From CAZYPB01 sp964649265 (lineage in GTDB: Archaea; Micrarchaeota; Micrarchaeia; Burarchaeales; JAKAKT01), in contig CAZYPB010000020.1 of NCBI GenBank assembly GCA_964649265.1, forward strand, positions 1 to 16,026: a stretch of 16,026 bases of DNA, written 5' to 3'. Shown one piece after another: positions 6,091-12,269 of the stretch; position 1 is the stretch's first letter, and every line of letters starts with the position of its first letter. The translations under genes and the position numbers were made by a program. The notes under the pieces were generated by a model. It was not told where the DNA came from. It saw nothing but the letters and a program-made list of their open reading frames with translations, and ran no database searches.

Positions 6091-6543
6091 GTGAAATCAG
6101 AATCACTAGTTGATGTGTATGAATCAATGTTCAAGATAGTTGGAGAGTTCACTACTCACAGAATAATGTATTCTGCAGGAGAAAAGATTGGAAGGAACAT
6201 GGTGAAGAACAGAAACCTGAATGACCCGAGGGTTCTAATGGATGTGCTTAAGGAACACATGGAGAAAGAGAGCCTTGGGGAAATAACATATGAGCCAGTT
6301 ATGTCAAAAAGTGACCCTGTAAGCAATTATCCTGTTGAGATGAAAGTGAAAATATACAACACGCCGTTGTCACAGCTTCCTTCGAAAGGAGAGACTCATT
6401 GCAGTTTTATAAGAGGAATACTTAGGGGCGCTTACTCTGAGTTCAAGGACTGGAAAGACATAAGTGTTACTGAAACCAAATGCGTTGGAAAAGGAGATGA
6501 CCATTGCGAATTTGAGATCAAAAAAGGTCCTGGAAACTACTAG
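6091..6543 (+). CDS. V4R (4-vinyl reductase-like) domain protein
   Basis: 150 residues forming one V4R domain, a small-ligand-binding module also found in BchJ and in transcriptional sensors. The N-terminal part carries helices with R-x-M-Y-x-A-G-x-K-I-G (24-34). The C-terminal part has the family ending ETKCVGKGDDHCEFEI, with C131 and C139, while C104 lies in the preceding FIRGILRG strand-helix region (THCSFIRGIL). These cysteines could bind a metal or cofactor. I chose GTG at 6091 because AGGTGA (6081-6086) sits just upstream and the upstream coding is shared with the KaiC-like gene. The overlapping ATG at 6089 is out of frame. Coupling to a KaiC-like ATPase suggests a sensor-output pair, which is inference. 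Confidence 0.85.
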   Translation: MKSESLVDVYESMFKIVGEFTTHRIMYSAGEKIGRNMVKNRNLNDPRVLMDVLKEHMEKESLGEITYEPVMSKSDPVSNYPVEMKVKIYNTPLSQLPSKGETHCSFIRGILRGAYSEFKDWKDISVTETKCVGKGDDHCEFEIKKGPGNY

Positions 6544-6552
6544 ATATTTAGG

Positions 6553-6564
6553 TATATTTAAATA
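6553..6564 (+). promoter_or_regulatory. TATA box of ftsZ
   Basis: TATATTTAAATA lies 10 bases past the V4R stop and about 40 bases before the ftsZ start. The predicted start is near 6585, just ahead of the GGAGGTG site. FtsZ therefore has its own promoter. Confidence 0.7.
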
Positions 6565-6598
6565 ATGAAGTCTAAAAACAATAATGGGAGGTGTGAGT

Positions 6599-7651
6599 AT
6601 GGACTCAATAATTGCATCAGCTAAACAGAATTCACCAGGTGAAGATGTTAGGATGACTCCACGAATTGTGGTCGCAGGAACAGGGGGCGCCGGCTGTAAC
6701 ACAATAAACAGACTTGCAAAAGCAGGTGTTGCTGGGGCAGAGCTCCTTGCATTTAACACGGACAAGAAACATCTTACCATAATATCAGACAAAGCTACCC
6801 GTATGCTTATAGGTGCTCAACTAACAAAGGGACTTGGCGCAGGGGGATTCCCCGAAATAGGGAAGAAATCCGCAGAAGTGTCAAGGGATGCAATAAAGAA
6901 ACTTCTTAAAGACACGGACCTGCTTTTCCTTGCGGCCGGTATGGGCGGAGGAACAGGCACTGGAAGTGCTCCAGTTATTGCAGATATTGCAAAGGAGGAA
7001 GGAGCCATTGTTGTTGGGATGGTAACATACCCATTTGCACTTGAGAGAGCAAGGTTAAAGAAAGCGGATGAGGGAATTGAGATACTTAAGAAATCAGTTG
7101 ATACTCTTGTAGTTATTGATAACAACAGACTTGTTGAGTTTGTTCCAAACCTTCCAATTGACCAGGCATTTAATATTGCAGATGAGATTGTTGCTCGCGC
7201 TGTTCGTGGGATAACTGAGACAATAACAACTCCCAGTTTGATCAACCTAGATTTTGCAGATGTAAAATCAGTTATGAATGGAGGAGGGGTCTCCATGATT
7301 GCTGTTGGTGAGGCAAAGGGATCCAACAGGGCAAGGGATGTTGTTAAGAACACTCTTAACCATAGGCTCCTTGATATTGATTTCAGTGGTGCTAATGGAG
7401 TTCTACTTCACCTTACAGGTGGCTCAGACCTAACACTTGGAGAAGCCAATGGTGTTGGAGAAGCACTTACAGAGCACGTGGACCCAAATGCAAATGTCAT
7501 ATGGGGAGCCAGGATGGACCCGACTTTCGAAGGCAAAATAGAGGCAATAACAATATTCACAGGAATTCAGGGACAGTACAACCTCGGAAAAAGAGCCTCC
7601 AAACCTGAGAACGTGAAGGGAGACTGGGGAATAACTGGCATGGAGTTCTAG
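6599..7651 (+). CDS. ftsZ: cell division protein FtsZ
   Basis: Tubulin-like GTPase that assembles the division ring at midcell. The 350 residues are typical of archaeal FtsZ. Visible elements are GTGGAGCNTINRL (27-39), AFNTD (51-55), the tubulin signature GGGTGTGSAP (116-125) that binds GTP phosphates, the ERARLKKADEGI region, and the T7 catalytic loop NLDFADVKSVM (216-226) that completes the GTPase site of the next subunit. A short C-terminal tail ends GITGMEF and may be the membrane-anchor-binding peptide. The start is ATG at 6599, preceded by GGAGGTG at 6587-6593. An in-frame ATG at 6584 lies ahead of that site and is rejected. Its TAG overlaps the convergent XRE-gene TAG in the palindrome CTAG. 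Confidence 0.97.
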   Translation: MDSIIASAKQNSPGEDVRMTPRIVVAGTGGAGCNTINRLAKAGVAGAELLAFNTDKKHLTIISDKATRMLIGAQLTKGLGAGGFPEIGKKSAEVSRDAIKKLLKDTDLLFLAAGMGGGTGTGSAPVIADIAKEEGAIVVGMVTYPFALERARLKKADEGIEILKKSVDTLVVIDNNRLVEFVPNLPIDQAFNIADEIVARAVRGITETITTPSLINLDFADVKSVMNGGGVSMIAVGEAKGSNRARDVVKNTLNHRLLDIDFSGANGVLLHLTGGSDLTLGEANGVGEALTEHVDPNANVIWGARMDPTFEGKIEAITIFTGIQGQYNLGKRASKPENVKGDWGITGMEF

Positions 7652-7842
7652 TCTTCGAAAATAAAGAGGTCGTCCATTGTTGTTTTTAGAACCTTAGCTA
7701 TCTGGTGTGCTAGTTTCAATGATGGGTTGTATTTCCCTTTTTCAAGGAAAACTATTGTCTCTCTTCTAACACCAACTTTTCTTGCAAGGTCCTCCTGAGT
7801 GAGATCGTATTTTGCCCGGAATTCATTTAACCTTGTTTTCAT
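7648..7842 (-). CDS. small XRE-family HTH transcriptional regulator
   Basis: 64 residues consisting of one helix-turn-helix domain: LTQEDLARKVGVRRETIVFLEKGKYNPSLKLAHQIAKVL spans 14-52 and ends DDLFIFED. It resembles the YozG-like short regulators that accompany DUF2178-type membrane proteins in bacteria and archaea. The start ATG overlaps the stop of the upstream membrane gene (ATGA), with GGGGGTG upstream, so translation is coupled. Three tandem operator-like repeats lie upstream of this operon, and autoregulation is the likely role. The stop codon overlaps the ftsZ stop on the opposite strand, so read-through from either side would form antisense RNA. Confidence 0.93.
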   Translation of the reverse strand: MKTRLNEFRAKYDLTQEDLARKVGVRRETIVFLEKGKYNPSLKLAHQIAKVLKTTMDDLFIFED

Positions 7843-8261
7843 TCCACACCCCCCTGCCCGCTTAGGTATAGATAAAACACACCAAATAATATTGCCATCA
7901 CAAGTATTGTTAATGCTGCTGCGTGCGGAACGGATAGCTCTGGGAGATCGCTGCCTGCCTCATAACCATACCACATAATTGCAAGTTGAACATATATTGT
8001 TACTAGAAATGCGTAGTAACCTGCTTTTATTTTCATCTTTGATGAGAACTCATCCTCTTGTGGAATTCCCTTTGCTACTCTTTTATAGTTCATCTTTAGG
8101 AATTTTAATGCGAATATTGTCAGTATTGCGACAACTCCGATACCTATTGCTCCTTGTATAACCGTTCCTTTGGAGAACACCGTTGCTGCGAATAGGAGTG
8201 CTGCCAGAATAACTGCTGTTGTTATTATCACCCTCAGGGCGAATCTCATTTTCTCATTCAT
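7839..8261 (-). CDS. DUF2178-like four-helix membrane protein
   Basis: 140 residues with four membrane segments at about 8-27, 34-52, 79-98 and 111-132 and a polar loop (NYKRVAKGIPQEDEFSSKMKIKAG) between the second and third. Size, topology, the D-E-F/Y-S-x-K-x-x-x-K-A-G loop and the overlap with a short XRE regulator match the DUF2178 family, whose function is unknown. The start is ATG at 8261, with GGCGGT at 8270-8265 close upstream. The promoter region contains three copies of an operator-like repeat. It is probably a repressor-controlled membrane protein; no substrate or trigger can be inferred. Confidence 0.8.
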   Translation of the reverse strand: MNEKMRFALRVIITTAVILAALLFAATVFSKGTVIQGAIGIGVVAILTIFALKFLKMNYKRVAKGIPQEDEFSSKMKIKAGYYAFLVTIYVQLAIMWYGYEAGSDLPELSVPHAAALTILVMAILFGVFYLYLSGQGGVE

Positions 8262-8270
8262 TTTACCGCC

Positions 8271-8333
8271 TTTGTTAGCTATTTACAACATTTTGTTAGC
8301 TATTTACAACAATATGTTAGAAATAGATAACAC
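8271..8333. promoter_or_regulatory. three tandem operator-like repeats, 21-bp period
   Basis: Two identical 20-bp copies at 8271-8290 and 8292-8311, sharing TGTTAGCTATTTACAACA, and a diverged third copy at 8315-8332 (TGTTAGAAATAGATAACA). TGTT and AACA arms recur exactly every 21 bp, two helical turns. The third copy abuts the TATA box and the first two cover the leader and reach the ribosome binding site. This suits cooperative repression by the XRE protein. Confidence 0.75.
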
Positions 8334-8344
8334 TAATATATATA
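8334..8344 (-). promoter_or_regulatory. TATA box of the DUF2178-XRE operon
   Basis: Minus-strand TATATATATTA, predicting a start near 8312, between the second and third operator repeats. Confidence 0.55.
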
Positions 8345-8367
8345 CCTTTCTGTACTGTCTAGTTTTC

Positions 8368-9780
8368 TTACCTCCACAGCCATGGAGCAAAATTAAGAAG
8401 AAGCATTATAAGCAGAGAGTATGAGATGAATCTCACAAGTGTCTTATTTTTCACGTGTAATGAAACAATCCTGTAACCATCGAATGCCATGAACATGGGC
8501 ATTAGGTTTATCACTCCCACAAGGAAATTAAGAACGAATATGAGGCCCAGCGTATTCTTTATGAACCCCATCCAGAAGTATTCGGGCAGATAATATCTGT
8601 TTGGTGGAAGGAGAATGCCCAGTGATTTATGCTCTCCTTCTACAGATGATTTTGGAGTGAGAAGGTAGTTTCCTTCATCTGTCTCAAGACGGACTGTCTC
8701 ACTTGATTGAACAATCTCTCTGAACTGATCCAAGTTATCCCAAGTTATAGGTACCTGGTTTAATGAAATTATCTTTGTTCCTTCACTTATGTTTGCCTCA
8801 AAAGCAGAGGAATTTAATTGAACTGAATGGATATACACTGAAGGATCTAAGTTAGGAACTGTAAACGCTTCAAAACCTATTAACAAAAAGAACGATAACA
8901 TGAATAGTATAAGGTTTGAAGCTGAGCCTGCCGAGAACACCCGCGTCTGCACATCGATGTCCTTTTTCGAGAGCATCTTCTCATCAGGATCAACGAATGC
9001 ACCAACTGGAATTATTCCGTAAAGTAAGAGGCCTGCTGACTCGAGTTTTATTTTCCCTATTCTTGAGAGTATTCCGTGTGCAGTCTCGTGTACAAAAAGA
9101 AGAACTGCTAATGCTATCAGTCCCTCAAGCAGGGGCATGTTTATCCCAGGTATAACAGGGGATGCCCCTGGAACTGCATCCGATAGATTGGATCCAGGAA
9201 CAGAGAGAGCTACGTTCACCACATTAGTTATTATTGAGTATGTGTTTGCAATTAGTCCCACAACAGTAACACCACAGAAGCCAAAGAATATCATTGCAAA
9301 GAACACAAGTATTGGCATCAAGCTCGCTGCTGCAGCCTGGCTTGAAAGTGCGTCAAAATCAATTGGAATATTTATGAGTTCTATCACAACCTGAAATACC
9401 TTCTGAGTCATTAGTTGTGAGGCTATTATTAGAACAAACAGTGAAAACACGAATGTCTTTTTTGGTATCTGTTTGAAGAAGAATATTGAGGACACACCGA
9501 AACCCATGACTGTCCCAAGGTCTGCACAGGCCTGCCAAAGTCTGGGGGCAGCATTTGCCACAATATCTATATACTCTAATCCTTTGCTTGTTCTTAAGAG
9601 CAATAAACCATATTCTCCGTCCAACTTAAGGTACCACTGAATTGTTATGCCACATCCTCCGAGTAGAACAAGTGCTATGAAGAACTTGAGAAAACCATTT
9701 GCATCGGACACAAGGAGGAGATAGAAAACGAGTGCGGTGAATGCTATAACTAGAAAGGCAATAAACCCGTTTTTATTCAT
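8368..9780 (-). CDS. intramembrane site-2 metalloprotease (M50) with PDZ-like domain
   Basis: 470 residues, many membrane segments. The zinc protease motif is HETAH (H231, E232, H235), inside the hydrophobic segment LIALAVLLFVHETAHGIL, and the second metal site is D434-G435 in NLMPMFMAFDGYR. Between them lie FVDPDEKML, a GSASN-containing helix (283-300) and a PDZ-like region at about 318-392 (SEGTKIISLNQVPI). This order is that of archaeal S2P-type proteases, which cut single-pass membrane proteins, often to release regulators. The substrate is unknown. I start at ATG 9780. A longer in-frame form from 9846 begins upstream of the TATA box, whose predicted start lies near 9791, so it would not be transcribed. 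The leader lacks a Shine-Dalgarno. Confidence 0.92.
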   Translation of the reverse strand: MNKNGFIAFLVIAFTALVFYLLLVSDANGFLKFFIALVLLGGCGITIQWYLKLDGEYGLLLLRTSKGLEYIDIVANAAPRLWQACADLGTVMGFGVSSIFFFKQIPKKTFVFSLFVLIIASQLMTQKVFQVVIELINIPIDFDALSSQAAAASLMPILVFFAMIFFGFCGVTVVGLIANTYSIITNVVNVALSVPGSNLSDAVPGASPVIPGINMPLLEGLIALAVLLFVHETAHGILSRIGKIKLESAGLLLYGIIPVGAFVDPDEKMLSKKDIDVQTRVFSAGSASNLILFMLSFFLLIGFEAFTVPNLDPSVYIHSVQLNSSAFEANISEGTKIISLNQVPITWDNLDQFREIVQSSETVRLETDEGNYLLTPKSSVEGEHKSLGILLPPNRYYLPEYFWMGFIKNTLGLIFVLNFLVGVINLMPMFMAFDGYRIVSLHVKNKTLVRFISYSLLIMLLLNFAPWLWR

Positions 9781-9812
9781 GGGATCAACTTGACATAAAA
9801 TCAGCATGTAAG

Positions 9813-9821
9813 ATTTATAAA
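9813..9821 (-). promoter_or_regulatory. TATA box of the site-2 protease gene
   Basis: Minus-strand TTTATAAAT, centred 37 bases before the chosen ATG, giving a leader of about 11 nt without a ribosome binding site. It decides the start in favour of 9780. Confidence 0.6.
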
Positions 9822-9849
9822 CATCCTTATTTCGTTTGGTCAGCAAAGA

Positions 9850-10638
9850 TTAGGCCACTGATGAGGTGGTGGCATTGATTCTCACTTCGTTGTATGTTGA
9901 GAATTCACTTGCAGCTAGTGTGATGTTCTGCACCGTGGTTCCCAGAGAACCTATATCTGCTTCAATTCTCCTGGCTATGTTCTCAATTACAGGTAATGCA
10001 TCACCAATTCTCTTGGATACCTTTTCCATGTGTCCTTTTCCTGTTTTTGCCGTGTGTTCTGCTTTTGATTTCGATAATTCAGCATATTTGTGTGGTCTGT
10101 TCAGTGCATCAGCTGCTTTCTGAACCTCAGTATGATCGAATCGCTCAGTTATGTCCCGTGCCTTCTGAATACTTGTTCTGAGTTCTGCTAGATCTTGCCC
10201 CAACGAGTCTATTTTGTGTATTTTGGCTTCTTCAACAACTGAAAGGAATGCATTCTCCTTTGCACTGCTGGGTAATGTGTCTGACCCGGATTTCATCGAT
10301 CTTATGATTCTTGCTTTTGTCTCTGCCAAATCACTTTGTAATTTTTTCAGTGTCTCAAATATCTCAGTTAGTCTCTTTATATTTGTAATAAATTTTGCAG
10401 AATCAGATCCAACCAGTACCTTGGCTTGTAAATGGAAGTCCTTTGTTCCATTTCCAGTAAGGTCATTTGGAACAGCTGGGACGTTCTCCAAGCTTACCTT
10501 GACCTGTCCCTTACCAACAGTACCTTTTAGTGTTTCAAGGCGTTCTGATATGCTTTTTAGATTTGTTACGTGCCCGGTTAGTTCATCAAGCCTCTGTCTT
10601 CTGTAATCAACCCCGGTTACTGAGGTTGTTGTTCTCAT
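9850..10638 (-). CDS. orphan helical (coiled-coil) soluble protein
   Basis: 262 residues that I do not recognise. The sequence is largely helical with heptad-like stretches at about 16-40 and 78-115 and a long charged region at about 128-215. There is a short Gly/Pro-containing segment at 42-75 (KVSLENVPAVPNDLTGNG) that may be beta-structured. There are no cysteines, no signal peptide and no membrane segment. The last helix (VIENIARRIEADIGSLGTTVQNI) recalls the adapter-like helices of chemoreceptor or secretion coiled coils, but that is only an impression. The start ATG at 10638 lacks a good ribosome binding site. Upstream TTTCTAAAT (about 10676-10668, minus) could be its TATA box. It lies between fen1 and the site-2 protease, all on one strand but separately promoted. 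Confidence 0.7.
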   Translation of the reverse strand: MRTTTSVTGVDYRRQRLDELTGHVTNLKSISERLETLKGTVGKGQVKVSLENVPAVPNDLTGNGTKDFHLQAKVLVGSDSAKFITNIKRLTEIFETLKKLQSDLAETKARIIRSMKSGSDTLPSSAKENAFLSVVEEAKIHKIDSLGQDLAELRTSIQKARDITERFDHTEVQKAADALNRPHKYAELSKSKAEHTAKTGKGHMEKVSKRIGDALPVIENIARRIEADIGSLGTTVQNITLAASEFSTYNEVRINATTSSVA

Positions 10639-10723
10639 TGGTTTCTCTTTTTCTCCGCCCCCAAAAGCAATTTAGAAATAGCAATCAATTGGGGAAGTAA
10701 TGTATTTTATTATTTACTGTGTT

Positions 10724-11743
10724 TTATTGGAAAGTATCAAGTCTTGATTGAACTCCTTTATCATTGTATGATCGGTTCAAGGTTTTCAGACTGTTCTCTA
10801 TTCTTTCTGGAGAGAATGCTCTTGATTTGAGGAACTCCCTTAACTCCTTTTGAACGAATTCTCCTTTATCAAAATCGGAGTCAGTAACTGCGGGATCCAT
10901 AAAGAACTTCTGCAGTTCTTCCGGATCAACTTCGAATTCTCCGCCTGATTTGGATATTACTTCATTGAGTGTTGAGGAATCCTTAACAATCTTGTACGCT
11001 TTCTTTGCTCCAATTCCCTTAACTCCTTCGTTGAAATCTGTTCCTATAAGAAGGGCCATCCATATGAGTTTTTCTCTTGTTATTCCCAGATTAGTTAGGT
11101 TCTGGTTTAGATCTATGAGTTCAGGCATCACATCGACATAGGTATCTTTTCTTGGAAGTTTCCTTCTGCCGCTCATTGTGAAGTTCTTAACCAAAAGAGG
11201 AGAACCGAAAAGCAGGGCATCATAATCTTGAGATGCACATGCGTACGCCTCTCCTTTCAGTGCAAGGTAGGATGCCTGTGCTTCTCCTTCTCCCGGGGCC
11301 TGAATGCATGGGACACCCATCAACCCAAGAAGGTGTTTAGAGTCCTCGATCATACTGTTAGTTAGTTTTGATGATGCCTGTGCTTTTGTTCTAGCTTTTT
11401 CCATGTCTCCTTTGTGCAGTGCATCAGCCCATTCCTTTCTTGCATCCTCCCTTACTTTTGACCGGGCTTCTATGGTTTTTCTTTTCAGTTCGGATGGTTT
11501 CCCATCGAAAACATATATTGGCCTTATTCCCAAACCTATCAACCTTGTTGTTCTGTAGAATATGCCGGATAGATGGCTTGTTACCTTTCCATTGTAGTCC
11601 ATTAGTGGTGTCCCGTCTCTCTGGCGTATTGTTGAAAGGAACTGGTATAATGCATTGTAAGCATCTATGGCGATCTTTCTTCCTGCCAGGTATTCAAGAG
11701 AAATAGGTGTCGAATTTATTATTCCAGAAAGGTCAGTACCCAT
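10724..11743 (-). CDS. fen: flap endonuclease FEN1
   Basis: Structure-specific nuclease that removes 5' flaps during Okazaki-fragment maturation and repair. 339 residues, the normal archaeal length. The metal-binding acids are all visible: D27 (IAIDAYN), D80 (VFDGKP), E152 and E154 (GEGEA), D173 and D175 (QDYDALLFG) and D236 (GTDF), followed by the helix-hairpin-helix EGVKGIGAKKA. The extreme C-terminus QSRLDTFQ resembles a PCNA-binding PIP box but has Gln where the second aromatic is usual. The start ATG at 11743 overlaps the end of the aMBF1 gene by 11 bases, with GAGGGA upstream, so translation is coupled. Identification is firm. Confidence 0.97.
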   Translation of the reverse strand: MGTDLSGIINSTPISLEYLAGRKIAIDAYNALYQFLSTIRQRDGTPLMDYNGKVTSHLSGIFYRTTRLIGLGIRPIYVFDGKPSELKRKTIEARSKVREDARKEWADALHKGDMEKARTKAQASSKLTNSMIEDSKHLLGLMGVPCIQAPGEGEAQASYLALKGEAYACASQDYDALLFGSPLLVKNFTMSGRRKLPRKDTYVDVMPELIDLNQNLTNLGITREKLIWMALLIGTDFNEGVKGIGAKKAYKIVKDSSTLNEVISKSGGEFEVDPEELQKFFMDPAVTDSDFDKGEFVQKELREFLKSRAFSPERIENSLKTLNRSYNDKGVQSRLDTFQ

Positions 11744-12206
11744 CCATGTTCCCTCTCTTTTTTACTTTGATTATATCTCCCAGTGTAACGCCTCTGCTCT
11801 GAGATGAAGTAACTGGATTCTGCTCTGTCCCTACCTCCTCAAATAGGGTTATGTTCAGTGCTTTCTCAAGCTTCTTTGCAAGTTGCTCTGGCGGAAGTGT
11901 CCTTTCAGACTCCACCCTATCAAGAAACGATGCCTTTTCGTTTATCATCTCCGCGAGTACCTCTCTCTTTATCTTCATCCCGTTTCTGGCATCCTTTATC
12001 CTTTTGCCATAATCTGAGACTATTTCTATTTCGGTTGTGCGTGTCTTTTTTTGGATCGGTTTCTCTTTTCTTTGGGGTCTCGGATAACCCGGTGAGACTA
12101 GAACCTTTCCACTTTTTGAGCAGTCTCTACAGACCCTTAATTTAGCTCTGTCGATCTCAACAAGGTATAATGGTTCCTCTACCCCACATATCTCGCACTC
12201 GGCCAT
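11733..12206 (-). CDS. archaeal multiprotein bridging factor aMBF1
   Basis: 157 residues: an N-terminal zinc ribbon (C4-x2-C7 and C26-x2-C29, starting MAECEICGVEEPLYLVEID), a basic linker (RPQRKEKPIQKKTR), and a cro/C1-type helix-turn-helix at about 65-122 (YGKRIKDARNGMKIKREVLAEMI). In eukaryotes MBF1 bridges activators and TBP; archaeal MBF1 is linked to ribosomes and transcription. The start is ATG at 12206, with GGTGA at 12215-12211. An in-frame start ten codons upstream would add residues absent from the family and precedes the predicted transcript start near 12217. It is the first gene of an operon with fen1. Confidence 0.95.
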   Translation of the reverse strand: MAECEICGVEEPLYLVEIDRAKLRVCRDCSKSGKVLVSPGYPRPQRKEKPIQKKTRTTEIEIVSDYGKRIKDARNGMKIKREVLAEMINEKASFLDRVESERTLPPEQLAKKLEKALNITLFEEVGTEQNPVTSSQSRGVTLGDIIKVKKRGNMDGY

Positions 12207-12237
12207 CCTATCACCAACCAAAGATGGAGAGGCCAAT

Positions 12238-12248
12238 CTATTTATAAG
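12238..12248. promoter_or_regulatory. shared, near-palindromic TATA element between aMBF1 and the coiled-coil gene
   Basis: CTATTTATAAG reads as TTTATAAG on the plus strand and TTATAAATAG on the minus strand. On the minus strand it predicts a start near 12217, 11 nt before the aMBF1 ATG. On the plus strand it predicts a start near 12270, exactly at the ATG of the large gene. No other TATA-like element stands at the right distance for either gene. Confidence 0.65.
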
Positions 12249-12269
12249 TACCGCTACAATCTTATAGAC

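Noticed and set aside
6817..7353. 178-codon open frame opposite ftsZ
   Set aside because: Antisense of conserved FtsZ coding with no start signal.
8271..8333. Short regularly spaced repeats as a CRISPR array
   Set aside because: The repeats follow each other with one to three bases between, no spacers of 30-40 nt and no cas genes; the promoter position favours operators.
10639..10723. Possible small RNA hairpin (CCCCAA...TTGGGG) between fen1 and the orphan gene
   Set aside because: Six base pairs around a loop of about 24 nt is weak, and the stretch is better read as an AT-rich promoter region.
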